The notes under the pieces are model-generated. The model ran no database searches, had not been told where the DNA came from, and saw only the letters and a program-made list of their open reading frames with translations. The position numbers and the translations under genes are program-made. A stretch of 64,000 nucleotides of DNA. It comes from Acetobacterium wieringae. Its GTDB lineage: Bacteria > Bacillota > Clostridia > Eubacteriales > Eubacteriaceae. The stretch spans positions 1-64,000 of the forward strand of contig NZ_JAIPPU010000002.1 in assembly GCF_026646375.1 (NCBI RefSeq), read 5' to 3'. Within the stretch, counting starts at the first letter, position 1; each line of letters opens with the position of its first letter. Shown here piece after piece: positions 42,774-51,832 of this stretch.

Positions 42774-44168
42774 ATGTCAGAATTTACCATGGCTGAAATT
42801 GTCAGTCTTGCCAAAATGAGGGGAATTATCTTCCCCGGTTCAGAAATTTATGATGGTCTTGCCAACAGTTGGGATTATGGCCCACTGGGTGTTGAAATGA
42901 AAAATAACGTTAAAAAAGCCTGGTGGAAAAAATTTGTTCAGGAATCTCCTTATAATGTTGGTCTAGATGCTGCCATCCTGATGAACCCCAAAACCTGGGT
43001 CGCATCTGGACATGTAGGAGGCTTCAATGATCCGTTGATGGATTGCAAAGCTTGTCAATCCCGTTTTCGTGCCGATAAGCTTATTGCTGACTACTATTTT
43101 GAAAAAGGCGAAGATGTCATTGTTGATGCCTGGTCCAACGACGAAATGAAGACTTTTATCGAAGAACATAATATTGTCTGTCCGGAATGCGGAAAAATGG
43201 ATTACACGGATATCCGTCAGTTCAATCTCATGTTTAAAACCTTTCAGGGGGTTAATGAAGATACCGCCAGCGAAATCTTTCTGCGACCGGAAACAGCCCA
43301 GGGTATTTTTGTCAATTTTAAAAATGTTCAGCGAACAACCCGCAAAAAAGTACCGTTTGGAATCGCCCAAGTTGGCAAGTCCTTCCGAAATGAAATTACA
43401 CCAGGTAACTTTATTTTTAGAACCCGAGAATTTGAACAAATGGAACTGGAATTTTTCTGTGCACCCGGCACTGATCTGGAATGGTTTGATTATTGGAAAG
43501 CGTTCTGTAAGAAATGGCTGTTTGATCTTGGGATGAAAGATGAAAACATCCGCTTCCGGGACCACGAGAAAGAAGAGCTTTCCCATTACAGTAATGCCAC
43601 CACTGATGTGGAATTCCGCTTCCCGTTTGGTTGGGGTGAGCTTTGGGGCATTGCCGACCGAACCGATTTTGATTTAACCCAGCACCAGAATCACTCGGGA
43701 AAAGACATGAAGTACACCGATCCGGTTACCAATGAAAAATATATCCCCTATTGCATTGAGCCCTCATTGGGAGCTGACCGGGTTTTTCTGGCCTTCTTAT
43801 GCAATGCTATGGAAAAAGAAACCATCACCAGCGGTGACAAAACCGAAGAACGGAACGTCATGCGGATACATCCCTTCCTGTCGGCCTACAAAGCTGCTGT
43901 CTTACCACTTTCTAAAAAATTAAGCGATAAAGCCCTGGAAATCTCCACCCTGCTGTCAAAGCACTTTATGATTGAATACGACGAAGCTGGCAGCATTGGC
44001 AAGCGTTACCGTCGTCAGGACGAAATCGGTACACCTTTCTGTGTAACCGTCGATTTTGATACCCTGGACGATGAATGCGTTACCCTCCGGGACCGCGACA
44101 CCATGGATCAGGTTCGCATCCCCATCGCTGAAGTAGTCGATTATATTACAAAGCGGATTGATTTTTAA
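42774..44168 (+). CDS. glyS: glycyl-tRNA synthetase (single-chain, dimeric type)
   Basis: A 464-residue class II GlyRS of the alpha2 type. Motif 2 ([28 protein letters not shown]) and motif 3 ([16 protein letters not shown]) are visible, along with the C-terminal anticodon-binding domain. It charges tRNA-Gly. The start at 42774 is preceded by AGGAGG; the frame is open upstream to 42753 with no site. Expression is controlled by the T-box leader. Confidence 0.96.
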   Translation: MSEFTMAEIVSLAKMRGIIFPGSEIYDGLANSWDYGPLGVEMKNNVKKAWWKKFVQESPYNVGLDAAILMNPKTWVASGHVGGFNDPLMDCKACQSRFRADKLIADYYFEKGEDVIVDAWSNDEMKTFIEEHNIVCPECGKMDYTDIRQFNLMFKTFQGVNEDTASEIFLRPETAQGIFVNFKNVQRTTRKKVPFGIAQVGKSFRNEITPGNFIFRTREFEQMELEFFCAPGTDLEWFDYWKAFCKKWLFDLGMKDENIRFRDHEKEELSHYSNATTDVEFRFPFGWGELWGIADRTDFDLTQHQNHSGKDMKYTDPVTNEKYIPYCIEPSLGADRVFLAFLCNAMEKETITSGDKTEERNVMRIHPFLSAYKAAVLPLSKKLSDKALEISTLLSKHFMIEYDEAGSIGKRYRRQDEIGTPFCVTVDFDTLDDECVTLRDRDTMDQVRIPIAEVVDYITKRIDF

Positions 44169-44181
44169 CCAACCTTTATGT

Positions 44182-44233
44182 CTCAAAAAAATGATCCCTG
44201 TTCGAAGGTTTTCGAACAGGGATCATTTTTGAG
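44182..44233. terminator. bidirectional terminator between glyS and ferredoxin
   Basis: A long stem CTCAAAAA-ATGATCCCTGTTCGAA paired with TTCGAACAGGGATCAT-TTTTGAG around a 4-base loop. It lies between two convergent genes and has A/T runs on both sides, so it can stop both. Confidence 0.92.
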
Positions 44234-44246
44234 TGATAAATTAAAA

Positions 44247-44636
44247 TTAAGCTTCTTTAATTGCCAATACGTCTTGTGGACATGCTTCAACACAGATACC
44301 GCAGGCGATACATTTTGATGGGACATCCCGATCTTCTGATTTAACCAGTACGCCAAATGGACATGCTTCAACACATTTTCCACAGTTTACACATAATTTT
44401 TTACTGATCATGTATACACCTTTGGCATTTTGAGTGATGGCACCAGCTTCACATGCTTTTGCACATTTACCACATTGAACACATACCAACGTTTTTGGGC
44501 TACCATCTTCTTTTTCGGTGATGCGAATACAAGCCAATTCTGAAACTGGTTCTTTGTAGAATGCGTTTGCACATGCTAATTCACAACCTAAACATTTGAC
44601 ACATGCTGACTGATCTGCTACGACTACTTTTTTCAT
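44247..44636 (-). CDS. ferredoxin-type protein with four [4Fe-4S] motifs
   Basis: A 129-residue electron-transfer protein similar in layout to CooF/HycB. Four cysteine motifs are seen: CVKCLGCELAC, CVQCGKCAKAC, CVNCGKCVEACP and CIACGICVEACP, enough for four [4Fe-4S] clusters. Such proteins link hydrogenases, formate or CO dehydrogenases and related enzymes. No such enzyme is adjacent, so its partner is not known from this window. It is monocistronic, with a consensus promoter and a palindromic leader. Confidence 0.88.
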   Translation of the reverse strand: MKKVVVADQSACVKCLGCELACANAFYKEPVSELACIRITEKEDGSPKTLVCVQCGKCAKACEAGAITQNAKGVYMISKKLCVNCGKCVEACPFGVLVKSEDRDVPSKCIACGICVEACPQDVLAIKEA

Positions 44637-44655
44637 TGTTACTCCTCCTTAAGGA

Positions 44656-44679
44656 CAATTTGATCGTTTGATCAAATTG
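44656..44679 (-). promoter_or_regulatory. perfect inverted repeat in ferredoxin leader
   Basis: CAATTTGATC and GATCAAATTG around 4 bases, just 20 bases before the ferredoxin start codon and directly upstream of its AAGGAGGAG site. It lies downstream of the promoter, so it may form a stabilising mRNA hairpin or be an operator. Confidence 0.6.
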
Positions 44680-44706
44680 TTGTTTGAATTTTTTCAACTG
44701 ATTTTC

Positions 44707-44735
44707 ATTCTACTGATAAAGCCCGAAAATGTCAA
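44707..44735 (-). promoter_or_regulatory. promoter of the ferredoxin gene
   Basis: On the minus strand TTGACA, 17 bases, TAGAAT, about 70 bases before the ferredoxin start. This is a near-consensus housekeeping promoter. Confidence 0.78.
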
Positions 44736-44866
44736 CCTAATCCGGAATTTTTATAGGTATTTATCGTGTTACTTTATTAATCTTCTTCCCACTGATAAAA
44801 TATTACAGCTCTTTACCAGTACTCTTTCTAAATAAGGTTAATTTTTTATCAATTAATTCCCTGCAA

Positions 44867-44897
44867 CAAAAAAAGCTCTCCCAATTGGAAAAGCTTC
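44867..44897 (-). terminator. intrinsic terminator after prfA
   Basis: On the minus strand AAGCTTTTCC, loop AATT, GGGAGAGCTT with a T-run. It lies just after the prfA stop codon. Confidence 0.85.
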
Positions 44898-44906
44898 TTT
44901 CACTGA

Positions 44907-45977
44907 TTATAAATGCTGTTTCAGTTTTTCAGCCTGGTCGTTGGTGATCAGGGCATTGACCATTTCATCAATGTCGCCGTCGAGGAACGCATCCAGTTGA
45001 TAAACAGTCATATTGATGCGGTGATCGGATATCCGTCCCTGGGGAAAATTGTAAGTTCGAATCCGCTCACTACGGTCACCCGTGCCGACCTGGCTTTTCC
45101 GGTTTTCGGCAATTTCACTTTGCTGTTTCTGCTGTTCTATTTCATAAAGTCTGGCTTTTAAAATTTTCAGCGCTTTATCTTTATTTTTCAGTTGGGACTT
45201 TTCATCCTGACAGGTGACCACCATCCCCGTGGGAATATGCGTAATCCGAACCGCCGAGTCAGTGGTGTTGACACTTTGCCCACCATTTCCAGAAGAACGA
45301 TAGACATCTACTCTCAAATCATTGGCGCCAATTTCAATTTCGACGTCTTCAGCCTCCGGCAACACTGCCACCGTAGCGGTTGAGGTATGAATTCGACCAC
45401 CAGACTCGGTACTGGGAATCCGTTGTACCCGATGAACCCCACTTTCGTATTTCAGTCGACTGTATACCCCAGTCCCTTCAATGGCAAAAATGATTTCCTT
45501 GATTCCCCCGATGTCAGGAATGCTGGAACTCATGATCTCACTTTTCCAGCCTTGCCGCTCAGCATAACGGGTAAACATTCTAAAAAGATCTCCGGCAAAC
45601 AGGGCTGCCTCACTGCCACCAGCTCCGGCCCGAATTTCTACAATAACGTTTTTATCATCATTGGCATCCTTAGGTAGTAGCAGAACTCTCAGTTCCTCTT
45701 CCAGCTCCACTTTCTTTTTAGACAGTTCGTCCAACTCTGCTTCAGCCATTTCTTTAAAGTCTTTTTCCAGTTGTTTATCAGACAGCATCTCTTTGGTATC
45801 GTCAATAGCTGTCAAGGTATCGGAAAACTGATTGTATTTTTGGATGATCGGTTCAATATGAGCGTGCTCCTTAACCAGTTTCTTCCACTGGTTCTGATCA
45901 GCAATCACTTCGGGATCGCTGATCTTTTCATTTAATTCAGCATACTTTTCTGCTAAAAAATCTAACTTATCTAACAT
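44907..45977 (-). CDS. prfA: peptide chain release factor 1
   Basis: A 356-residue RF1. The catalytic GGQ lies in [20 protein letters not shown]. The stop-codon recognition domain and the C-terminal [11 protein letters not shown] are conserved. It terminates translation at UAA and UAG. No hemK/prmC methyltransferase follows in this window, unlike many Firmicutes. The TAG stop is used in several genes here, consistent with RF1. Confidence 0.95.
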   Translation of the reverse strand: MLDKLDFLAEKYAELNEKISDPEVIADQNQWKKLVKEHAHIEPIIQKYNQFSDTLTAIDDTKEMLSDKQLEKDFKEMAEAELDELSKKKVELEEELRVLLLPKDANDDKNVIVEIRAGAGGSEAALFAGDLFRMFTRYAERQGWKSEIMSSSIPDIGGIKEIIFAIEGTGVYSRLKYESGVHRVQRIPSTESGGRIHTSTATVAVLPEAEDVEIEIGANDLRVDVYRSSGNGGQSVNTTDSAVRITHIPTGMVVTCQDEKSQLKNKDKALKILKARLYEIEQQKQQSEIAENRKSQVGTGDRSERIRTYNFPQGRISDHRINMTVYQLDAFLDGDIDEMVNALITNDQAEKLKQHL

Positions 45978-46046
45978 GGTGCTCCTTAATTTTATTTAAT
46001 TGAATTTTTATAATTTTAATTCCCATTGGCTTGTTTTCGTTTGACA

Positions 46047-46925
46047 CTACTCAAATTGAAACGCTTCCTTCCATTCGTCGAAGAAAAAAACGGCCAAAGT
46101 TCCCGGACCAGAATGTGTCAAAACCGTCGAACCAAGGGGAACAATTTTAAATCGATCATTATTCAATCGCTTACCGGCCATTTTGACAAACAAATCGACT
46201 AATTCGGGATTATCAGCGTGACTGATGCCAATGGTTTGCCGATCCATCTGATCACCGTTTTCTTCCAAATAATCGACCATTTTTTTTATCAGCTTCTTTT
46301 CACCTCTGACCTTGTCAATTTGCTGCAATTCTCCGGCCTTACTGACTTCCAATAAGGGGTTGATGTTAAGCATATTCCCGATTATGGCGGTCCCCTTATT
46401 CAATCGGCCACCGCGATACAAATATTGGAGATCCGTCACCGTAAAAACATGTTTAACATGATCAACGTAATAATTAATCCGCAGCATCAGCTCGTCCATA
46501 CTGCAATCTTCCGCTGCCGCTTTTGCCGCCCCGTAGACAATATGCCCCAGTCCATAGCAAACCGCCCTGGTATCAACGACATGAAAGACCGCCTCGGGAT
46601 ACTTTTCTTTTAGATCCCGTTCTGCCAACGCCGCTGCCTGGTAGGTGCCGGACAGCCCACTGGAAAAGGCCAGATAAATAAATGGCTGTTTTTCAGCAAT
46701 TAACTCTTCAAATCGCTTATAAAAATCCCCATAGGGAATTTGAGATGTTTTAAAACGCACCCCTTTACGCATCTTGTCACAAACAATTTCAGGTGAAATA
46801 TCAATCCCATCACGATAATTTGTTTCATCTTCGACCACATAAACTGGCATGATTTCAATGTCAAATTTTTGTTGATCGCTTTTAAGTATATCACAGGCAG
46901 AATCGGTTATGATTTTTATTCTCAT
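46047..46925 (-). CDS. DegV family fatty-acid-binding protein
   Basis: A 292-residue DegV protein. ITDSACDI near the start and FSSGLSGTYQAA are family signatures that bind fatty acid headgroups. In some Firmicutes these proteins are the FakB component of fatty acid kinase. No fakA is near. The role here is therefore generic. A weak gap of 69 bases separates it from prfA. Confidence 0.88.
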   Translation of the reverse strand: MRIKIITDSACDILKSDQQKFDIEIMPVYVVEDETNYRDGIDISPEIVCDKMRKGVRFKTSQIPYGDFYKRFEELIAEKQPFIYLAFSSGLSGTYQAAALAERDLKEKYPEAVFHVVDTRAVCYGLGHIVYGAAKAAAEDCSMDELMLRINYYVDHVKHVFTVTDLQYLYRGGRLNKGTAIIGNMLNINPLLEVSKAGELQQIDKVRGEKKLIKKMVDYLEENGDQMDRQTIGISHADNPELVDLFVKMAGKRLNNDRFKIVPLGSTVLTHSGPGTLAVFFFDEWKEAFQFE

Positions 46926-46973
46926 CCTTTGTATCCTTTCCCACTTGATTTAAAAGCTTATTTTATCATAAAA

Positions 46974-47747
46974 TTAGTCATTTATCAAAAACAATTCTTG
47001 GGCATACTCCCGGGGATCAGCAAAAAGAACCCGCCCCTTACTTTCGAGATAATCAATTAGCCGTTTACTCTCCAGATTAATAATCAACTCATCGGGAAAA
47101 CCAACTGCATCCAAAACCTTATCGACATAGGGAAAATCACCAATATCTGAGGCAAAGTGGGTATCACTCCCAATAATAATTGGTATCTCCAATTCTTTAC
47201 AGCGGTTGGCAATCCACTCGCAATTCGGCTTGGAACCCTTTCGGATAAAAAATGAGCCATTGTTTATTTCAATCAAGGTGTTATATTTTTTAGCATCCTG
47301 CAAGATCGCCTCGTAATCGAGTTCGTAGGTAGGATTGCCGAGATGGCAAATAAAGTCAACCTGGGGATTGGCAATGGCTCCCAATACCGCCCCGGTATTA
47401 ATCGCTTTTGTTTGCGGTTTAAAAGTGGGTGTGTGAAGTGACGCAGAAATAATTTCCAGCGAGTCAATAAATGCCATCGGAATATCCGTGCTACCGTCCG
47501 CATCGATGATATTGCTTTCAATCCCTTTTAGCAACTGGACATTGTTTATTTTTCCAGGGATCACCCGGTAATTGGCAAAAAACAACGGCGTTGGCGCTCC
47601 GGGTAAATCTGGACCGTGTTCGGTTATGCAGATCATTTCCAGATTTTTTTGTGCGGCCGCATTAATTAATTCGGTGACGGTGTTATACGCATGCCCACAG
47701 GCAATCGTGTGGGTATGAGCATCTAAAACATACTTTCTCATTTTCAT
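46974..47747 (-). CDS. PHP domain phosphoesterase (YcdX-type)
   Basis: A 257-residue PHP-domain hydrolase. The metal motif DAHTHTIACGHAYNT is at residues 9-23, followed by ITEHGPDLPGAP, CHLGNP and IGSDTHFASDIG, typical of the YcdX group. These enzymes bind two or three metal ions and cleave phosphate esters; the natural substrate is unknown. It lies 30 bases downstream of hprK, so likely co-transcribed. Two near starts (47747 and 47741) are equally possible. Confidence 0.85.
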   Translation of the reverse strand: MKMRKYVLDAHTHTIACGHAYNTVTELINAAAQKNLEMICITEHGPDLPGAPTPLFFANYRVIPGKINNVQLLKGIESNIIDADGSTDIPMAFIDSLEIISASLHTPTFKPQTKAINTGAVLGAIANPQVDFICHLGNPTYELDYEAILQDAKKYNTLIEINNGSFFIRKGSKPNCEWIANRCKELEIPIIIGSDTHFASDIGDFPYVDKVLDAVGFPDELIINLESKRLIDYLESKGRVLFADPREYAQELFLIND

Positions 47748-47777
47748 ATCTCATTTCTATGTATTTCTTGAACTATC

Positions 47778-48752
47778 CTAATCGTCGGTTGGTTTTTTTT
47801 CTTCCAGTTTTTTCTTGGCTTCCCGTTTCTGCACTTCCAGGTCATTCTGATGGGCAACCCGATCACAAAAAACCTGGGCAGAATGATAGCCATACTCCTT
47901 CGTTCGATTATTGATGGCGGCGGTTTCAATGATACAGGCCAGATTTCGACCTCCCGATACGGGAATCATCACTTCCGGCACCTCGATTCCCAATATATCC
48001 AAGGTTTGTTCATCCAGACCCAGGCGGTCATAAGGTGAGCGTTCATCCCAATTCTCCAGACGAATAACCATATCAATTTCGACGTCCCGCTTCACGGCTC
48101 TGGCGCCATAGAGGGTTTTAACATCAATAATTCCGATGCCGCGAATTTCCATAAAATGCTGAAGCAGTTCCGGAGCAGTTCCCATCAGGTGACCATCCCG
48201 AATCCGTTTAACCTCAACTACATCATCGGCAATCAGACAATGCCCCCGTTTAACAATTTCCAGCGCTGTTTCGCTCTTACCAATGCCACTGGGCCCAGTA
48301 ATCAGTACCCCTACCCCAAAAACCTCAACCAGAACCCCATGTAAGCTGATCCGGGGGGCTGAGAGCTGGTCAATATAATTGACCAGATCATAAAAAAGAG
48401 TGGTGGTGGTTACTCTGCTCTTTAAGAGGGTTCGACCATATTTTTGAGCCGCTTCTTCAAACAGATGGGTCTCATCCTGATCCCAACAAACAATAAAACA
48501 GGGAAAATCATAGGAAAAAAAGTCATCAATTTTCTGTTTTCGCACCGCTGGATCCAGATCCAGTAAATAGGAGACTTCCACCTTACCAATAACCTGAATT
48601 CGTTTGGAATCAAAGTGTTCATAGTAACCATGAAGCTGTAGCCCGGGTCGGTTGATCCCGCTGTTTAACAGATCCAATTCCGTTGACTGATAATAAATTT
48701 TTTCAAGTTTAATTTCTTTACAAAAATCATCCAGATTTACTTTGCCATTCAT
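47778..48752 (-). CDS. hprK: HPr kinase/phosphorylase
   Basis: A 324-residue HprK. The Walker A motif GPSGIGKS is at about residues 153-160, the catalytic region includes LIADDVVEV, and a signature EIRGIGIIDV follows. It phosphorylates HPr on serine and reverses this, controlling carbon catabolite repression in Firmicutes. The frame is open to 48797; MNGKVNLDDFCKEI fits homologues best. It lies upstream of the PHP gene and directly after uvrC. Confidence 0.93.
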   Translation of the reverse strand: MNGKVNLDDFCKEIKLEKIYYQSTELDLLNSGINRPGLQLHGYYEHFDSKRIQVIGKVEVSYLLDLDPAVRKQKIDDFFSYDFPCFIVCWDQDETHLFEEAAQKYGRTLLKSRVTTTTLFYDLVNYIDQLSAPRISLHGVLVEVFGVGVLITGPSGIGKSETALEIVKRGHCLIADDVVEVKRIRDGHLMGTAPELLQHFMEIRGIGIIDVKTLYGARAVKRDVEIDMVIRLENWDERSPYDRLGLDEQTLDILGIEVPEVMIPVSGGRNLACIIETAAINNRTKEYGYHSAQVFCDRVAHQNDLEVQKREAKKKLEEKKPTDD

Positions 48753-48835
48753 TCTTCTATCTCTTTTCATTGATTTACTGCTGATTAGTCTACTCAAGTT
48801 ATTCTACCTCAAAGTTTCCATTGTTAAAAGTTTTT

Positions 48836-50671
48836 TTATGTCTTGTTTTTAAAATACGTAAAAATCGCCTGGGCTGTTTTCACCTGCATCCCAGGAACCG
48901 CCTGGAGTTCTTCCAGCGTGGCTTTTTTGATTCTCTCCACCTGTCCAAAATGAGCCATTAGGGCCTCCCGGCGTCTTTTTCCAACACCGGGTATTTCCTC
49001 CAGCTGAGAAGCCAGCATTTCTTTTTTTCTTAAAATCTGATGGTAACCCAGGGTATAGCGGTGCACCTCTTCAGAAATTTCAAACAGAAAAACTCCCAAC
49101 GGGGTAGCCTTTTTAATCGGATATTCAGTCCCCTTAAAAAAAATTCCCCGAAGTCGATGGTGATCATCCTTAACCAATCCGCACACCGCAATCTCCATCG
49201 GATAGAGCGAAACAATGCTTTCTGCTGCGTTGACATGTCCACTACCGCCATCGATCATCATGATTTCCGGCAACGGTAGAAAGTTATTACCTTCTGGGGC
49301 TTTCATGGCCCGTTCCATCCGTCTGAAGATCATTTCCTGCATACTGGCATAGTCGTTTTGTCCTTCCACAGACTTAATCTTAAAACGACGACAGGCTTTC
49401 TTGTTGAGCTTGCCATCATCAAACACCACCATACCACCGACATTATTGGTGCCGCCGATATTGGAAATGTCATAGGCCTCAATGCGACTGGGCGGCCGGG
49501 TTAAACCAAGTAGCTCCTGAAGTCCAACCAGGCGACTTTTAGAGCGAATTTCTTTTTCCCGTTTTTCCAGCAGCTGCTGTTTCAAAGCCAGATCGGCATT
49601 ATCCGCCACCATTTCCAACATTTTTATTTTCTGTCCCCGTTGCGGTGATAATACTTCAATTTTTTTACCGGCCAGATTCCCCAACCATTCTTCGATGACT
49701 TTTTTGTCTTCCAGCGACTCTTTTAAAATTATTTCCCGGGGAATAAACCCACAACTGGCATAATATTGTTTAACAAAGCTCTCTAAAACTTCCCGGGAAC
49801 TGACCTCTCCAATATCTTCGAGAAAAAAATGATCGCGCCCCATCAGCTTCCCTTCCCGAACATGAAAAACCTGAACACATCCCAGATTCTCACTTACGGC
49901 AAACCCAATAAAGTCCTGATCCTGTCTGGTGCTGGAACTGATTTTCTGCTTTTCGACAATATGCTCAATCCCAGCAATTTGATCCCGATATTTAGCCGCC
50001 TCTTCATAATTCTGCGCTAAAGCGGCAGTTGTCATTTTATCGCTTAAATCCTTAAGCAAATCCGGATGTCGACCATTTAAAATATCCAGAATTGACTGGA
50101 TGTCCTTGGCGTACTTTTCTATCGATACATTCCCTTGACAGGGGGCCTGACACTGGCCGATATGGTAGTTCAGGCAAGGCCGACCGGACTTTTTGCCATA
50201 AGCAACCTGACGGTTGCAGGTTTTTAGGGGATAGATCTTTAAAATTGCTTCAATGGTATTTTTTACTGCATATGAACTGGTAAAGGGTCCAAAGTATTTC
50301 GCTCCATCTTTTTTATACTCCCGGGTCATCAGAATCCGGGGATATTCTTCATTAACCGTAAGCCGAATCCAGGGATAACTTTTGTCATCTTTCAGCAGAA
50401 TATTATAACGGGGATGATGGGTTTTTATCAGATTACATTCCAGAATCAACGCTTCCATTTCCGAATCGGTAACAATCGTCTCAATGGTTTCGATGTGAGA
50501 TACCAAAACTGCTGTTTTGGCCGTCAGTTGACTGATCGAATGGAAATACTGCCGCACTCGATTGCGCAGATTAATGGCTTTCCCAACATAAATTATTTCA
50601 CCTGGTTTATTTCGCATTATGTAAACCCCGGGGTTCTGGGGCAGATCTTTTAATTTCTCTTTATCATACAT
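48836..50671 (-). CDS. uvrC: excinuclease ABC subunit C
   Basis: A 611-residue UvrC. The N-terminal GIY-YIG nuclease domain (GVYIMRNKPGEIIYVGKA), a UvrB-binding UVR motif (MTTAALAQNYEEAAKYRDQI), a C-terminal RNase H-like nuclease domain and a final helix-hairpin-helix pair (LEEIPGVGKRRREALMAHFG) are in order. Makes both incisions in nucleotide excision repair. Start at 50671, 8 bases from an AAGG site; longer frames reach 50728. uvrA and uvrB are separate at 54440-59385. Confidence 0.95.
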   Translation of the reverse strand: MYDKEKLKDLPQNPGVYIMRNKPGEIIYVGKAINLRNRVRQYFHSISQLTAKTAVLVSHIETIETIVTDSEMEALILECNLIKTHHPRYNILLKDDKSYPWIRLTVNEEYPRILMTREYKKDGAKYFGPFTSSYAVKNTIEAILKIYPLKTCNRQVAYGKKSGRPCLNYHIGQCQAPCQGNVSIEKYAKDIQSILDILNGRHPDLLKDLSDKMTTAALAQNYEEAAKYRDQIAGIEHIVEKQKISSSTRQDQDFIGFAVSENLGCVQVFHVREGKLMGRDHFFLEDIGEVSSREVLESFVKQYYASCGFIPREIILKESLEDKKVIEEWLGNLAGKKIEVLSPQRGQKIKMLEMVADNADLALKQQLLEKREKEIRSKSRLVGLQELLGLTRPPSRIEAYDISNIGGTNNVGGMVVFDDGKLNKKACRRFKIKSVEGQNDYASMQEMIFRRMERAMKAPEGNNFLPLPEIMMIDGGSGHVNAAESIVSLYPMEIAVCGLVKDDHHRLRGIFFKGTEYPIKKATPLGVFLFEISEEVHRYTLGYHQILRKKEMLASQLEEIPGVGKRRREALMAHFGQVERIKKATLEELQAVPGMQVKTAQAIFTYFKNKT

Positions 50672-50730
50672 AGACATCAACCTTAAATAAATATTTTTTT
50701 GGAATTTTTTGTTTATTCGTACCCACATTT

Positions 50731-50739
50731 TGGTATAAT
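50731..50739 (+). promoter_or_regulatory. extended -10 promoter of the 82-residue gene
   Basis: TGGTATAAT, an extended -10, lies 51 bases before the start of the plus-strand gene. No clear -35 is seen at the standard distance. Confidence 0.55.
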
Positions 50740-50789
50740 AATATTACTTTTTTAAACATCCGATTATTATACAGAAAGGAAGTGTTACC

Positions 50790-51038
50790 ATGTTTGAAAA
50801 AATAACTGTAGATGGCCACAATACCCTGATTTCATTCGGTAATTTCGAAGTGAAGATTGTTCCGAAAATTTATGGCGGATTTACCCTGACAAAATCAATA
50901 AAAGACAATCCCTTCAAAATCATCGAAATACGTGAGATAAGACTTCCACTATCAGAAAAAGAAGTTTTAAAGGAAGCGAAAGATTTATTAAAAAGAAAAT
51001 ATGAGTCCATTGACTTCAATAGCTATTGTACCACATAA
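50790..51038 (+). CDS. small protein of unknown function (82 residues)
   Basis: I do not recognise this protein. It has an AGAAAGGAAG ribosome binding site, an extended -10 promoter and its own terminator, so it is most likely a real gene. It has no membrane segment and no cysteine pattern. An N-terminal beta-rich half (NTLISFGNFEVKIVPKIYGGF) is followed by a charged helical half (LSEKEVLKEAKDLLKRKYE). It is a single-gene unit between uvrC (divergent) and the cold-shock gene. Confidence 0.75.
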   Translation: MFEKITVDGHNTLISFGNFEVKIVPKIYGGFTLTKSIKDNPFKIIEIREIRLPLSEKEVLKEAKDLLKRKYESIDFNSYCTT

Positions 51039-51059
51039 ATCTTGAGATCAGCTTTTTTT

Positions 51060-51099
51060 GATCCAACTTGTTCCCAAAACAAGTTGGATCCGTTCTTTT
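51060..51099 (+). terminator. intrinsic terminator after the 82-residue gene
   Basis: GATCCAACTTGTT and AACAAGTTGGATC around a short loop, then CGTTCTTTT. The T-run is imperfect but the stem is perfect over 13 bases. Confidence 0.75.
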
Positions 51100-51171
51100 G
51101 TTGATCTTTACCTAGACCTGATGCGTTATTTGCGACGATTCCTTTAATTTCTAAAGTGTTTGTTAAATAAA

Positions 51172-51201
51172 TTGACAGTGACCTGCGTCAGGTGCTATAA
51201 T
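51172..51201 (+). promoter_or_regulatory. promoter of the cold-shock gene with inverted repeat in spacer
   Basis: TTGACA, 18 bases, TATAAT. The spacer contains the dyad ACCTG-CGT-CAGGT (51181-51193), which could be an operator. The leader downstream is about 125 bases. Confidence 0.8.
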
Positions 51202-51231
51202 AAAAAGGAATTAAAGTGTATTTATTGATTT

Positions 51232-51283
51232 CACATATTTTTGCAAGTCATTTTTACGTTGAGATGATTTGCAAAAATATGTG
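51232..51283 (+). promoter_or_regulatory. long hairpin in cold-shock leader
   Basis: CACATATTTTTGCAA pairs with TTGCAAAAATATGTG over 15 bases, and the stem continues with a TCAT/ATGA pair. A T-rich tail (TTTTTGTTTTTG) follows. It may be an attenuator or a temperature-sensing leader; AU-rich stems of this kind occur before cold-shock genes. Confidence 0.6.
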
Positions 51284-51333
51284 TTTTTGTTTTTGCATTA
51301 CGATTTACAATTAATATTTAGGAGGTACCAAAA

Positions 51334-51534
51334 ATGAATAATGGTACAGTAAAATGGTTTAACGACGAAAAAGGATTTGGTTTTATTTCAGTGGATGGCG
51401 GCAACGATGTCTTTGTCCATTTCTCAGCAATTATTGCTGACGGTCGTAAGAGCCTAGTTGAAGGACAACGCGTTACCTTTGATACTGAAAAAACGGATCG
51501 TGGCTTACAGGCTACCAACGTTTTTCTTGCATAA
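51334..51534 (+). CDS. csp: cold-shock protein, CspA family
   Basis: A 66-residue single cold-shock domain. RNP1 (KGFGFISV) and RNP2 (VFVHFSAI) are exact. It binds single-stranded RNA and DNA and melts secondary structure. Strong GGAGG site, consensus promoter, structured leader and its own terminator; a single-gene unit. Confidence 0.96.
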   Translation: MNNGTVKWFNDEKGFGFISVDGGNDVFVHFSAIIADGRKSLVEGQRVTFDTEKTDRGLQATNVFLA

Positions 51535-51550
51535 TTAAGTCTTTTTAGAA

Positions 51551-51583
51551 AGCCCCACCAGCTGCGCTGGTGGGGCTTTTTTC
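51551..51583 (+). terminator. intrinsic terminator after cold-shock gene
   Basis: AGCCCCACCAGC and GCTGGTGGGGCT around a 3-base loop, followed by six T residues. Confidence 0.95.
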
Positions 51584-51616
51584 TTGCTCACTACTTAACA
51601 CCATACCGACCAATTA

Positions 51617-51781
51617 TTAATCTTCTTTAGGCGACTCTGATTTAAGATGGCAGCTTGGGCAACCGTCGCCACCTTTGCAGCCCTCGCAGGAAAAATCTCC
51701 GGCCTTCATTTTTTTTGCTTTTTTGAAAATTATATAACCCGCCGCACCCAAAATTAATGCTGCTAAAATCCAGGTAATCAT
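51617..51781 (-). CDS. FeoB-associated Cys-rich membrane protein
   Basis: A 54-residue protein just downstream of feoB. One N-terminal membrane helix (WILAALILGAAGYIIF) is followed by basic residues and a cysteine-rich tail, CEGC-x6-CPSCH. Small proteins of this layout follow feoB in many Clostridia and may take part in ferrous iron uptake. The ATG at 51781 follows an AAAGAAGGG site. Confidence 0.88.
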   Translation of the reverse strand: MITWILAALILGAAGYIIFKKAKKMKAGDFSCEGCKGGDGCPSCHLKSESPKED

Positions 51782-51832
51782 TTTTATCCCTTCTTTCTTT
51801 TATTACACTGATACAATGCGTCCACTGCTGAA

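Noticed and set aside
42963-43586. A 207-codon open frame on the minus strand inside glyS
   Set aside because: It is antisense to a strongly conserved synthetase, has no ribosome binding site and no recognisable domain.
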